Positions 38,338-47,881 are shown, counted from the stretch's first letter. The stretch: DNA of 64,000 bases from Rivularia sp. MS3 (GCA_019192545.1 JAHCMI010000016.1:1-64000); one strand, 5' to 3'. The notes: generated from the letters alone by a model not told the origin. Made by a program: numbers and translations.

Positions 38338-38430
38338 TCAAACATAGCATTGACGGACATACCCTGATAAACCTGAAATTGAGTCGGCTTTTCGTCTAGC
38401 TTTGATGATCCCTCTAAAGTGTTTCCGCAT
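38338..38430 (-). CDS. Possible 30-residue small protein or leader peptide
   Basis: A short frame reading MRKHFRGIIKARRKADSISG and ten further residues, preceded by AAGGAGAATTGT directly upstream of ATG, a good ribosome site. It is basic, lies 185 bases upstream of the GT4 gene on the same strand, and could be a leader peptide or a chance frame. No family recognised. Confidence 0.3.
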   Translation of the reverse strand: MRKHFRGIIKARRKADSISGLSGYVRQCYV

Positions 38431-39276
38431 ACAATTCTCCTTGATTATACGCGAAATTCTCGAAAAAGTTTTGCTAGTTTCATTACATTATTTTCCACAA
38501 CACCCTCTCTAAGCCCAATACAAAGGTTTCTAAATTTCATCTTAAATCTAAATTTTGGAAACTTTTATGTAAATAGTTATAAATACTACTAATACAGTAG
38601 TGTAAACCGCACTTTAAATAACTTAAGAAAAATTTAATATTGTTCGTTGATGAAAATGCTTTAATGTTAGGGGCGCTGTAGAAATTTTCGAGTGAAGATT
38701 GAAGAGGTTTTTCCACTGGAATAATTGATTTATCTGGATTTATGCATTTATATTTAGCAGCAAAAAACAATGCCTCCAGAGCTTAAAAATATATATACAC
38801 CTGGTAAAACAAATCATTGTTTTGAAAATAAAAATCGATTTGCTCCCGTCAAGATTTAACTAATTGGTCTAATTAATACATATTAATAATTTTAATATAA
38901 AAACATAGTTTAATAAGAAATACTGTACGGTGTCTGATTAATGTTATTGGATTGATAAAAACATTAGATACTAAGCTAAAAATGTAAGAAATACCTATTA
39001 AGAAGACAAATAGTTGTATTGCTTGTGTAAAATGCAAATTAGACGAAAACCCGCTTTGAGCGGGTATTAACACAACAAAACTATGAACTATAAAGACTAT
39101 TTCTACATAAATATCACTGGATTTCTGCTTTGATTTTTACAAAGATAGGGCTTTGTCGCAGAAATATTTATTATAGTTTTACTCAATTGTTTATTAAATT
39201 GCATTGTTAATATAGCACAATAATAGTAGTGATTGATACAGAATTTATCATTAAAATAATTTAATAGTCTTTGTTC
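38431..39276. other. Intergenic region without a firm gene
   Basis: AT-rich spacer. It holds a perfect hairpin ACCCGCT-TTG-AGCGGGT at 39050-39066 whose minus strand is followed by TTTTCG, so it could end a short minus-strand RNA. No plausible protein frame. Confidence 0.45.
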
Positions 39277-40074
39277 ATGTCTGATAAATCAACAAAAGAA
39301 TCGCTGGTGACATTGCTTAGCGACTTTGGAATTAGCGATGAATATGTCGCCGTAATGAAAGGTGCGATCGCGCAAATAAACCCGATGCTGAGGGTTATCG
39401 ATATAACGCATCAAATACCATCACAAAATATAGAAAAGGCAAGATTTTGTTTGATGAATGCCTTTGCTTATTTTCCACAAGGTACCGTACATGTAGCCGT
39501 AGTCGATCCAGGTGTAGGCGGAAAACGTAGAGCAGTTGCTGTTGAATTATTGCAAGGATTTTTAGTAGCTCCAGATAATGGCTTACTTAGTGGAGTATTA
39601 AGCCAAAATTCTGCGATTGCCGCAGTAGAATTGACAAATCCAAAATATTGGCTGACATCTAACCCGAGCATTACCTTTCACGGAAGAGATATTTTTGCAC
39701 CCGTGGGAGCGCATCTAGCTAATGGCGTATGTTTAAACGAACTAGGAAGAGAAATAGATCTCGAAAGTTTAGTCAAGTTGAATCTACCTAATTGCTATCA
39801 ACAAGATGATTTTATTCTAGGCTGCATTCAGTATATAGATAATTTTGGCAACTTAGTAACTAACATTCCTCAGAGTTATGTAGAAGGTAGTAGTTGGAGT
39901 TTAGAGATAAAAGAAAATATTATCAAGTCCCAAAAGACTTATTCTGATGCTAATGAAGGAGAATTGATTGCGCTTATTGGCAGTCATGGTTGGGTGGAAA
40001 TTGCTGTAAATTGTGGCAGCGCACAATTAAGATTGGGGGTAGACAATGGCGCTCAAGTGCGAATTTTTCGATAA
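39277..40074 (+). CDS. SAM hydroxide adenosyltransferase (DUF62 family)
   Basis: 265-residue protein of the SAM hydrolase/fluorinase-like family, which uses hydroxide to split S-adenosylmethionine into adenosine and methionine. Motifs: LLSDFGISDEYVAVMKG, VAVVDPGVGG, APDNGLLSG, the Asp-Arg-His region FHGRDIFAPVGAHLA, and the C-terminal beta-barrel segment NFGNLVTNIP with GSHGWVEIAVN. Length is standard. I start at the ATG at 39277 rather than a TTG two codons upstream. Single-gene unit. Confidence 0.9.
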   Translation: MSDKSTKESLVTLLSDFGISDEYVAVMKGAIAQINPMLRVIDITHQIPSQNIEKARFCLMNAFAYFPQGTVHVAVVDPGVGGKRRAVAVELLQGFLVAPDNGLLSGVLSQNSAIAAVELTNPKYWLTSNPSITFHGRDIFAPVGAHLANGVCLNELGREIDLESLVKLNLPNCYQQDDFILGCIQYIDNFGNLVTNIPQSYVEGSSWSLEIKENIIKSQKTYSDANEGELIALIGSHGWVEIAVNCGSAQLRLGVDNGAQVRIFR

Positions 40075-40345
40075 TTTAATTTAATGTTTTCGTATGCAGA
40101 TTTTTTCTGTAAAGTGCGTTTGTATCGAATATATTACCTTCATCTATTTCTGAGGATAGATGTATATTTATCAAATATTATAGTCTCTATCTATTGTTCT
40201 AAAGATTGCCGATGATACTTTCTATCCGAATGGAAGATTCATATATCTAATAATTTTGATATTAATAATTAATAGATAAACATTAGATAAAAATTTTATC
40301 TGCCACCGATTAGATAGATCGTAGATAACTCTTGCAATCAATATT

Positions 40346-41239
40346 ATGAAGATTACTAATTTATTAAAATATTCAGCTTTAGGATTTCTAGGACTATTAA
40401 GTATTTTAATTGTATGGGGATTAATTGAACCTAAGTTTATTGACGTAGAAGAAGAGACTGCCATTATTCCCAATCTTCCGCCTGCTTGGGAAGGAAAACG
40501 AATTGGTCAAGTTAGTGATTTTCAGGTCGGAATGTGGTGGGATAATACAGGAACAATGCGCGATAGCATTAAAAAACTTGTTGAAGAAAAACCCGCAGCA
40601 GTATTAATCAGCGGTGATTTTTTATATCATTCACTGCCAAATCCGTCGGAAGAACTGAGTAAAGTCAAGACGGCAATTCAACCATTAATTGAAGCCAATA
40701 TTCCTACTTATGCCGTATTAGGAAATCATGACTACAGTCATAAGCCTCCAAAACCAGAATTAGGGGAAAAGGTGAAAGCATCTTTAGAAGAAATAGGAGT
40801 TAAAGTATTACAAAATCAAGCAGTTAAGATTAATTCACCTTTGGTGAAAGCAGACGCTCAACCGCTTTATATAGTAGGAATAGGTGCTTATATTGCAAAT
40901 AGATCCAACGTTGGGCAAGCCTTAGCAGAACTTCCGTCGGATAGCCCTCGCGTAGTAATGATGCATAATCCAGCATCCTTTGCAGCATTTCCACCTCAAA
41001 CAGCGCCTCTTGCTGTTGCAGGGCATACTCATGGAGGTCAAATTCGCTTACCCTTTACACCACAATGGTCTTGGATATCATTAGTTAAAGGTGAAGAGGT
41101 TTATGGTGATGCTTGGATTAAAAACTATGGCGAAGAAGGTAATAATCTTTATGTGAATCGCGGTATTGGATTTAGCGATATTCCGATCAGAATTAATTGC
41201 GCTCCGGAAGTGACTCTGTTTACGCTGCGTTCTCAGTAA
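40346..41239 (+). CDS. Membrane-anchored metallophosphoesterase
   Basis: 297-residue calcineurin-like phosphoesterase with an N-terminal transmembrane helix (about 9-27). Metal-binding motifs: QVSDFQVG (D58, but Q60 where the family normally has His), LISGDFLYH, GNHDYSH and GHTHGGQIRLP. The His-to-Gln change removes one canonical ligand yet the other motifs are intact, so activity may be altered. Relatives such as YkuE act on membrane lipids or UDP-sugars; the substrate here is unknown. Confidence 0.85.
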   Translation: MKITNLLKYSALGFLGLLSILIVWGLIEPKFIDVEEETAIIPNLPPAWEGKRIGQVSDFQVGMWWDNTGTMRDSIKKLVEEKPAAVLISGDFLYHSLPNPSEELSKVKTAIQPLIEANIPTYAVLGNHDYSHKPPKPELGEKVKASLEEIGVKVLQNQAVKINSPLVKADAQPLYIVGIGAYIANRSNVGQALAELPSDSPRVVMMHNPASFAAFPPQTAPLAVAGHTHGGQIRLPFTPQWSWISLVKGEEVYGDAWIKNYGEEGNNLYVNRGIGFSDIPIRINCAPEVTLFTLRSQ

Positions 41240-41342
41240 TATAAGGCATATTAGTTTGGTATAAATGTTACTCAGTTAAAATAGAGATTTGCAACTAAAA
41301 TATTTCTAAGCCTTTTATAGCAGCTTCTGGAACTATTTTTGT

Positions 41343-42008
41343 ATGTCACTAACCCGCGCTGATTTAGAATCGAGTCGCTTGCACAATATGATTTCGCAAT
41401 CTGGCTTAGGAATGCAGTTGTTAAGCGAAAGTCAGTTGCAAGAGTCGATTCGTCTGACTTTAAACTCCCACAAATCAAGTTCAGATGTTTGGTTGTTCGC
41501 TTACGGCTCTTTAATTTGGAATCCTATATTTAAATATACCGAGCGGCGAGTTGGAACAATCTACGGTTGGCATCGCCGTTTTTGTTTGCGGGCACCTGTA
41601 GGAAGAGGCACTCCAGAAAATCCCGGTTTGGTATTAGGGTTAGATTGCGGGGGTAGTTGTCGCGGTGTTGTTTATCGCATTGCCGAGAAAGATGTACGTT
41701 CGGAATTATCGCTGCTATGGCGGCGAGAAATGGTAATCGGCTCTTATATTCCTAAATGGGTGAAGGTAGTTGATGGTACTGATGAGGTAATGGCGATCGC
41801 CTTTATTATCAACCGTCATCATCCAGATTATGCAGGAAAAATTACTTTTGAAAAAACGGTTAATATAATTGCTACTGCCGCAGGAGAATTAGGTTCGAGT
41901 GCTGAGTATTTAATACAAACCGTCGAAGGTTTAAAAACGGTAGGGATAGAAGATAAGCAACTGCTGCAATTGCGTTCTAGTGTATTAGAACAGCAACAAA
42001 GTAATTAA
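41343..42008 (+). CDS. ChaC-like gamma-glutamylcyclotransferase
   Basis: 221-residue cytosolic enzyme of the ChaC type, expected to cleave glutathione (or gamma-glutamyl peptides) to 5-oxoproline. The substrate loop AYGSLIWNP, YGWHRRFCLRAPVGRG, and the region LLWRREMVIGSYIPKW with the likely catalytic Glu are typical, as is CRGVVYRI. The N-terminal 45 residues are an extension. The stop codon TAA lies within TAATTGG heptamers. Confidence 0.88.
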   Translation: MSLTRADLESSRLHNMISQSGLGMQLLSESQLQESIRLTLNSHKSSSDVWLFAYGSLIWNPIFKYTERRVGTIYGWHRRFCLRAPVGRGTPENPGLVLGLDCGGSCRGVVYRIAEKDVRSELSLLWRREMVIGSYIPKWVKVVDGTDEVMAIAFIINRHHPDYAGKITFEKTVNIIATAAGELGSSAEYLIQTVEGLKTVGIEDKQLLQLRSSVLEQQQSN

Positions 42009-42029
42009 TTGGTAATTGGTAATTGGTCA
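42003..42029. repeat. Heptamer STRR (TAATTGG) at a stop codon
   Basis: AATTAATTGGTAATTGGTAATTGGTCATT: three to four TAATTGG heptamers that contain the TAA stop of the cyclotransferase gene. A 9-mer TCCTCTGCG repeat (about 42106-42137) lies 80 bases on. Confidence 0.75.
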
Positions 42030-42189
42030 TTAACTAGTAGTTAACCACATAATTTATGAAGGATAATACCAATTTTACTTTTAATAGATTAATCCTCTAA
42101 ATTTTCTTCCTCTACGTCCTCTGCGTCCTCTGCGGTTTTGTTCAAAATATTTTATAACCCCTCAAAATTAATGTAGCGAAGTACGATAA

Positions 42190-42471
42190 TTATTGAGAAT
42201 TACTCATTATTTTACTTTTTTGATTGAGCAATTCTTGGACATCATTTGTTAAACTTGTAAAAGTTGAATTATCGATTGCGTTTTTAGCAAGCTCTACCTG
42301 TATTTCAATAGCAATATCTTCATATTTTAGTTCTTCATGATGGTACATTTCTGTATTGGGAACCCACCATTCGTAAATTACAGTTAAATCAGAATATAGT
42401 CGGCATTTAATAATTTTTTCGTATTCCTCACCAACTTTTCCTAAATATCTAGCTATTTCAATTTTTGTCAT
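42190..42471 (-). CDS. Small hypothetical protein
   Basis: 93-residue protein beginning MTKIEIARYLGKVGEEYEK, with a Trp/Tyr-rich IYEWWVPNTEMYHHEEL segment and a helical end. AAGGAT about nine bases before the ATG is a fair ribosome site. No family recognised; could be an immunity-like or regulatory protein, but nothing shows it. Confidence 0.55.
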   Translation of the reverse strand: MTKIEIARYLGKVGEEYEKIIKCRLYSDLTVIYEWWVPNTEMYHHEELKYEDIAIEIQVELAKNAIDNSTFTSLTNDVQELLNQKSKIMSNSQ

Positions 42472-42538
42472 CTTGATTATCCTTTGTAGTTATTTCTTAT
42501 AGTAACCCGGTTTAATTTTGGAATGAAATTAATTATTC

Positions 42539-42572
42539 GTAGGGTGCGTTATGACTCTAGCCTAACGCACCG
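42539..42572. repeat. Short palindromic repeat (GTAGGGTGCGTTA / TAACGCACC)
   Basis: GTAGGGTGCGTTA and CTAACGCACCG are inverted around a dozen bases. The same sequence core occurs in the two larger elements at 50191-50320 and 50610-50743. Confidence 0.65.
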
Positions 42573-42628
42573 AAACTTATATATAGCTATTTCGTGTTGA
42601 ACATAATACAAATATTGCTATTTACATG

Positions 42629-42781
42629 TTGCACGAACAAGGATGCCCGTACCACAAGAGTTTTTAAATTTGCACGAGCAAGGATGCCCGTATCACAAGA
42701 GTTTTTAAATTTGTACGAACAAAGATGCCCGTACCACAAGAGTTTTTAAATTTGCACGAACAAAGATGCCCGTATCATAAT
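42629..42781. repeat. Four tandem copies of a 41-bp repeat
   Basis: Units begin at about 42631, 42672, 42713 and 42754, each about 41 bp: GCACGAACAAGGATGCCCGT then ACCACAAGAGTTTTTAAATTT, with a few substitutions. The copies are contiguous with no spacers, so this is not CRISPR. Ends 28 bases before the stop of the ppx gene. A related sequence with CACAAGAG is at 58361-58389. Confidence 0.88.
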
Positions 42782-42808
42782 AATTTTTTCAAAAGCGAAA
42801 AAGCTAAA

Positions 42809-44443
42809 TTAATCCTTTGCTAAACTAGCCGTTAACTTAATACCAAATTGCTCTTCAAAGACTAATTTACTATAACCAAAACTCCAAAGTTCGATAGCAC
42901 AATCATCATCTTCATTACTGGGGAATAGCTTTATATGTAATTCTTTATTATCTTTAGAGTAATCGCATTCAATTTTAGATATTGCTCCTATTTGTCTTCT
43001 ATCTAGAGAAGTTGCCAATCTCAACATCGGACTTAGTTGTTCTACAATCGCTCTTTGATATTTAGTTGTCAAATTCTGATAATTTTCATGTTTTTTCTTG
43101 GGCTGCGATTTGCGATGATAGCGGGCTAAATTAGCAATGATTTCAATTTCCGTTTCGTTATAACCCAGCAATCCGCTATTACGAATTAAATAATATGAAT
43201 GTTTATGATGGGAAGAATGACTTATATAATGCCCGCAGTTATGTAACTCCGAAGCAGCCCATAGTAAAAATCTTTCTTGATTGCCCCATTCGTGTAAATA
43301 ACCTTTAGTTTGATCGAATAATGAGAGAGCCAGCGTTGCTATTCGTTCGCTATATTTCAAATCAACTTTGTATTTCTTCGCAATTTTGAAGACGCTTCGC
43401 TGTCTTATCGTACTTTGAAAGCGAAGACGATTGTCTATAAAATCGTGGGCTAACATCCAGTTGACAATTAATCCTTCTCGTAAAGCCCGCTCGCAGGTGA
43501 TTATCGATTCTACACCTAAAAGTGACATTGCTTCTTGTAAAATTACAGCACCTGCAAGTATAACTTCTGACCGCTTCTCTGACATACCTGGTATCTCTGC
43601 TCGCTCGGAATTAGTCATTTTCCGCAAATTCGAGACTATTTCCTGCAAGTCTTTGAAGTTAAAGCTGTAACCATTTAATGTCGAAGGAGTAGAATCCGAT
43701 GCTTGCTTGGCATGAATATTAGCTAGAGTTTCAATTGTCCCAGAAGTTCCTACTAAACGTATTTTTTCCCCGAATTGAACGTTTGACAAAACTTCTTCTA
43801 CCGCACGCTCGAGCATTCCTCTGGCATAAGCTTTTAAATAGTTAAATTCGCGATCGCTAATTGGATCGGTGGTAATTAATTCACTGGTTAATCTGACAGC
43901 GCCAACTTTAGTACTATTTAAACAGCGTTCTTCATGAGAATCACCTAAAATTAATTCCGTAGAGCCACCGCCAATATCAATAATTGTATGTGGTTCGTTG
44001 TTAAATTCCATTCCCGAAAGCACGCCTAAATAAATCCGTCGTGCTTCTTCTTGTCCAGAAATTAAATCAACATCTAAATTCAACTCTTGACTTATACGAT
44101 ATAAAAAATCTCTACCATTAGGTGCTTCTCTTATGGCGCTAGTTGCTACGGCAATTACAGCTTGGGCATCCAAAGTTTTAGCAATCTCTTGAAAACGCCC
44201 CAAAGCATTTATTGTTCTTTCCATTATTTTGGGCTTGAGATTACCAGTATTGGCATCGCGATCGCCTAGTCTAACAGTTTCTTTTTCTTTACCGATAATG
44301 CTAAAAGATGGTAGTGATGGTTCTATTCTTACAATAACCATGTGTACCGAGTTCGTACCTAAGTCGATAGCGGCAATTATACGCTCGGGTTCAAAGTTTG
44401 GGATAGGAACATTTTCTGCTGTTATCATCGGTGAATTAATCAT
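42809..44443 (-). CDS. ppx: Exopolyphosphatase (Ppx/GppA family)
   Basis: 544-residue ASKHA-fold phosphatase that removes phosphate from polyphosphate chains or hydrolyses pppGpp to ppGpp. Phosphate-binding loops: AAIDLGTNSVHMVIVRIE (about 25-42), ISGQEEARRIYLG, DIGGGSTELILG and VGTSGTIETLA; a C-terminal HD-like domain (about 320-500) contains HNCGHYI and a HHKHSYYLI His cluster. Length matches the full two-domain family. Divergent from ubiA with a 300-bp shared upstream region. Confidence 0.92.
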   Translation of the reverse strand: MINSPMITAENVPIPNFEPERIIAAIDLGTNSVHMVIVRIEPSLPSFSIIGKEKETVRLGDRDANTGNLKPKIMERTINALGRFQEIAKTLDAQAVIAVATSAIREAPNGRDFLYRISQELNLDVDLISGQEEARRIYLGVLSGMEFNNEPHTIIDIGGGSTELILGDSHEERCLNSTKVGAVRLTSELITTDPISDREFNYLKAYARGMLERAVEEVLSNVQFGEKIRLVGTSGTIETLANIHAKQASDSTPSTLNGYSFNFKDLQEIVSNLRKMTNSERAEIPGMSEKRSEVILAGAVILQEAMSLLGVESIITCERALREGLIVNWMLAHDFIDNRLRFQSTIRQRSVFKIAKKYKVDLKYSERIATLALSLFDQTKGYLHEWGNQERFLLWAASELHNCGHYISHSSHHKHSYYLIRNSGLLGYNETEIEIIANLARYHRKSQPKKKHENYQNLTTKYQRAIVEQLSPMLRLATSLDRRQIGAISKIECDYSKDNKELHIKLFPSNEDDDCAIELWSFGYSKLVFEEQFGIKLTASLAKD

Positions 44444-44743
44444 TGAGCTTTATATATTAAACGTTGCAATAGAATTTTCTTGGGGTTTCTATGGGTACAA
44501 TAATTGGATTTAGCTACATTCAACAAATCTTCTATGAATCAATATTGTTGAAAGTTAAAAACTATCGCTTTAGTTTGCACCAAAAAGTCAAACCAACGTG
44601 TTTTTATCGGATGTCCCCGTAAACTATCCAAATACAGTTTAGTTTTTTTGAGGCATTATATTTTGTTTTATAGATATCAAATAAAGTTATTCTATATTTG
44701 TTAAGAAGTGTGAACTTAATCCTGTTATTTATTTTGCGATCCT
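44444..44743. other. Divergent promoter region of ppx and ubiA
   Basis: 300 bp between two divergent genes. I see no named operator or hairpin; both promoters must lie here. Confidence 0.5.
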
Positions 44744-45631
44744 ATGGTTACTCAACCAGAACAAAAAATTGAATCTAGTTTTAGCAAGATAATCCGACTT
44801 CTACGATGGAATAAGCCAGAAGGAAGATTAATTTTAATGATTCCGGGTTTGTGGGCAGTATTTCTAGCCGCACAAGGAAAACCGCCTTTACCATTAGTAG
44901 GAGTAATCATTTTAGGTACTCTTGCTACAAGTGCTGCTGGCTGTGTTGTTAATGATTTATGGGATAAAGATATAGATCCAGAAGTCGAAAGAACTAAAAA
45001 CCGCCCTTTGGCTTCTCGTGCATTATCTGTAAAAGTCGGAATAGTCGTAGCGATAGTATCCTTACTCTGTGCTGCCATTCTTGCTTTTTATCTTAATCCT
45101 CTTTCTTTTTGGTTGTGCGTTGCGGCTGTACCGGTAATTGTGCTTTATCCCGGAGCAAAGCGAGTGTTTCCCGTACCTCAGCTAGTGCTTTCTATTGCTT
45201 GGGGTTTTGCCGTACTAATTAGTTGGAGTGCAGTTACCCAGAATCTTTCACAACCAACTTGGCTGCTGTGGGGTGCTACAGTATTGTGGACTTTAGGTTT
45301 TGATACAGTTTACGCCATGAGCGATAGAGAAGACGATAAACGTATCGGTGTAAATTCCAGCGCCTTATTTTTTGGTAACTATGTAGCTTTAGCAATCGGT
45401 GTATTTTTTATTGGCACTGTCGGCTTACTAATTTGGCTGGGAATAGTTACCAATCTTCATATTGCTTTTTGGATAAGCCTTATAATTGCTTCTGCCGGTT
45501 GGGTGTGGCAGTATCTACGTTTACAAAAAACAGATTTACCCACAGATGCTTACGGCGAAATGTTCCGACAAAATGTTTGGATTGGCTTTATTCTGCTTGC
45601 TGGAATGGTAGCGGAAAGTTTTTACAGTTAA
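44744..45631 (+). CDS. ubiA: 4-hydroxybenzoate polyprenyltransferase (UbiA family, plastoquinone type)
   Basis: 295-residue integral membrane prenyltransferase with about eight to nine helices. The first Asp-rich motif NDLWDKDIDPEVERTKNRPL and the second DREDDKRIGVNS bind the prenyl diphosphate through magnesium. In cyanobacteria the corresponding enzyme attaches a solanesyl chain to 4-hydroxybenzoate for plastoquinone, in the plasma or thylakoid membrane. The stop codon TAA (45629-45631) lies inside a CAGTTAA heptamer array. Confidence 0.9.
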   Translation: MVTQPEQKIESSFSKIIRLLRWNKPEGRLILMIPGLWAVFLAAQGKPPLPLVGVIILGTLATSAAGCVVNDLWDKDIDPEVERTKNRPLASRALSVKVGIVVAIVSLLCAAILAFYLNPLSFWLCVAAVPVIVLYPGAKRVFPVPQLVLSIAWGFAVLISWSAVTQNLSQPTWLLWGATVLWTLGFDTVYAMSDREDDKRIGVNSSALFFGNYVALAIGVFFIGTVGLLIWLGIVTNLHIAFWISLIIASAGWVWQYLRLQKTDLPTDAYGEMFRQNVWIGFILLAGMVAESFYS

Positions 45632-45803
45632 CAGCTATCAGCGAACAGTTACCAGTTAGGAGTTAGGAGTTAAGAGTTAAGAGTTGACAAATAACTAATA
45701 ATAATCTTCTCACCATCTCTCCCTTTTCCACCCTACTGCTATCACTTGTTAACTACTCACTACCTACTGCTCACTGTTAACTGTTAACTGTTAACTGTTA
45801 ACC
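45625..45803. repeat. Heptamer STRR arrays after ubiA
   Basis: Array one (45625-45686) has CAGTTAA/CAGTTAG then AGTTAGG and AGTTAAG units. Array two (about 45745-45802) is in the opposite sense, ending CTGTTAACTGTTAACTGTTAAC. Together they could form long hairpins. The spacer between them is pyrimidine-rich. Confidence 0.85.
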
Positions 45804-45922
45804 GCAATCCGGATTTATACTGATTTTGGATTAAAATTAAGTAGATATATCTAAGGCTAGATGCGTAAATTTACGATAAGTATTACTAGTTGAATATATA
45901 TCTATTTAATTTAAACAAGTTG

Positions 45923-46501
45923 ATGAAGCAAGCACATACATTGAAACTTGCCACGATAACTTTACTGTCTTTAGTAAGTGTAGGGGTTGTCGGGGGAGGT
46001 TTCTTTTTGACACGGGCTTTTAATAATAAACAAGAAGCTGAGGTAGTAGTAGATAAATCGAATTACCAAGATATTCGTCAGCAGACATGGTCTAATAAAG
46101 CACAAATAAATCATTTTCCCGCCGTCATTCCTACTGAAGCTAAAGATGCGCGGGTTCTTTTTTATCCAGGTTCTTTAGAATACGGTAAAATTTTTCAGCT
46201 TAGGATGAAGCTACCACAACAACAAATAACAAAGGCGCTGAATGAGTATAGAAGCATAGCGAAATACAAGTATCAAGGTGGCGATACAAACGATCATGCC
46301 AATCAAAAAAATGGCGTGCCTACTACTTTTTTATATACTAGCGATTTGCAAGCTCAAAGTTTTCCATCAACTTACGAAATATTGGTATTAAATGCAAACA
46401 ATCGCGGTAGCTCCGATTTTCCCTGGAATCATGGGGATAGTTATGGAGTAGCAATCAATAACACGACTTCAGAAATTGTTTATTGGGCTGAAGAATGGTA
46501 A
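45923..46501 (+). CDS. Secreted or membrane-anchored hypothetical protein
   Basis: 192 residues from the ATG at 45923 (a TTG eleven codons upstream is less likely). A basic N-terminus and a hydrophobic helix (about 6-28, LATITLLSLVSVGVVGGGFFL) act as signal anchor. The rest is a soluble domain with DARVLFYPGSLEYGKIFQLR and a C-terminal NRGSSDFPWNHGDSYGVAIN segment. I do not recognise the family. Confidence 0.65.
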   Translation: MKQAHTLKLATITLLSLVSVGVVGGGFFLTRAFNNKQEAEVVVDKSNYQDIRQQTWSNKAQINHFPAVIPTEAKDARVLFYPGSLEYGKIFQLRMKLPQQQITKALNEYRSIAKYKYQGGDTNDHANQKNGVPTTFLYTSDLQAQSFPSTYEILVLNANNRGSSDFPWNHGDSYGVAINNTTSEIVYWAEEW

Positions 46502-46597
46502 GCCTATAATAACTTTAATTCGGGTTAAGAGATTCGCTATTAATAAGTAGTAAGTAATGAGTAGCAAGTCAAAACAGGAGCATAAATACTAAATATA

Positions 46598-47086
46598 ATG
46601 CGAAAAATCATCATCGGGGTGATGGGAGTTGGAGCAAAAGCAACTTCTAATGATTTGCAAAATGCTTATAAATTAGGAAAAATGATAGCTCAACAAGGTT
46701 GGGTATTATTAACTGGTGGTAGAAAAGCAGGAGTTATGGATGCTGCTTGTGAAGGTGCAAAATCTGCCGGTGGTTTAACTATTGGAATTTTACCGGGTAA
46801 AGATGACAAAGGAATTTCTGAAGCAGTAGATATTGCAATTTTTACTGATATGGGAAATGCCAGAAATAATATTAACGTACTGTCTTCCGATGTCATAATA
46901 GCTTGTGGAATGGGTGCGGGTACGGCTTCAGAAGTTGCTTTAGCTTTGAAAAATAACAAAGAAGTAATTTTATTGACTGAAGATGAAGAAAGTAAAATAT
47001 TTTTCAAAAAACTTTCGCCAAATAGTATTTACATTGTTGAAAATGCAGAAGCTGCAATATCAAAAGTTAGGTTAATTGTTTCTTAA
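46598..47086 (+). CDS. SLOG/LOG-like Rossmann protein (TIGR00725 type)
   Basis: 162-residue nucleotide-binding protein related to the lysine-decarboxylase-like LOG superfamily. Motifs IGVMGVGAKATSNDLQ, LLTGGRKAGVMDAACEGAKS and ACGMGAGTASEVALAL are the SLOG phosphate-binding loops; the classical LOG catalytic PGGxGTxxE is represented by GMGAGTASE. Function of this subgroup is unclear. AGGAG lies 20 bases upstream of the ATG. It stands between two unrelated genes. Confidence 0.8.
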   Translation: MRKIIIGVMGVGAKATSNDLQNAYKLGKMIAQQGWVLLTGGRKAGVMDAACEGAKSAGGLTIGILPGKDDKGISEAVDIAIFTDMGNARNNINVLSSDVIIACGMGAGTASEVALALKNNKEVILLTEDEESKIFFKKLSPNSIYIVENAEAAISKVRLIVS

Positions 47087-47265
47087 CTAACTTGTGTGCT
47101 GCTTTATTCAGTAAAATTATCATCTTTCATTTGTTATCAATAGTATTAAATTGTACTTACTATCGAGACATGGCTAATTTATCGATTAATTATCCTAATA
47201 CTTTAACTGCTCAGTCTTGCACATGTTAACTGATAATAAAAGCATAAAGACTAGAGTTGAAAGAT

Positions 47266-47748
47266 ATGGCTATCAAAGTAGGCGATAAGATTCCTTCGGT
47301 GACTTTAAAGCACATGCAAGAATCGGGAGCGAAAGAAGTATCTACAGACGAATTATTTAAAGGTAAAAAAGTACTGTTATTTGCCGTACCCGGTGCATTT
47401 ACACCGGCTTGCTCCAATCAACATCTTCCCGGTTATATCCAAAATGCCGAGCAAATTAAAGCTAAAGGAATTGATACAATTGCCTGTATTTCCGTTAACG
47501 ATGTTTTCGTAATGGATGCTTGGGGTAAAAGCCAAAATGCAGGAGAAAAAGTCTTGATGTTAGCCGATGGTGACGGTGAATTTGCTAAGGCTGCTGGTTT
47601 GGAATTAGACTTGAATGGAAAAGGTTTGGGAATGCGTTCTCAACGTTATGCGATGGTAGTAGAAGACGGAACAGTCAAGGAATTAGAACTAGAAGACGGT
47701 GGAAAATTAGAAAACAGTACTGCTGAAAAATTATTAGCTAAATTGTAA
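47266..47748 (+). CDS. Type II (Prx5-like) peroxiredoxin
   Basis: 160-residue thiol peroxidase reducing hydrogen and alkyl peroxides with glutathione/glutaredoxin or thioredoxin. The peroxidatic cysteine is C49 in PGAFTPACSNQHLPGY, and the conserved Arg lies in MRSQRYAMVVEDG. Start at the ATG at 47266 (MAIKVGDKIP), which matches the family. It is a stand-alone gene with a hairpin terminator about 130 bases downstream. Confidence 0.92.
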   Translation: MAIKVGDKIPSVTLKHMQESGAKEVSTDELFKGKKVLLFAVPGAFTPACSNQHLPGYIQNAEQIKAKGIDTIACISVNDVFVMDAWGKSQNAGEKVLMLADGDGEFAKAAGLELDLNGKGLGMRSQRYAMVVEDGTVKELELEDGGKLENSTAEKLLAKL

Positions 47749-47881
47749 CCTCAATACGCTTCAATCAAGCCTTTCTTTTCAAATAGAGTTGGGGGAATTT
47801 GAATTTGTGAGAATCCCAAATTTTCCCTAACCTTACTTAAAGGTTCAGCCCAATGTTCTTCAAAACGATTTTCAGAGTAGC

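Noticed and set aside
38873-39073. Minus-strand 66-codon frame
   Set aside because: It begins inside a GC hairpin, has no ribosome site and is of spacer-like composition.
42629-42781. Possible CRISPR array
   Set aside because: Four 41-bp units are contiguous with no unique spacers and no cas genes nearby; a plain tandem repeat.
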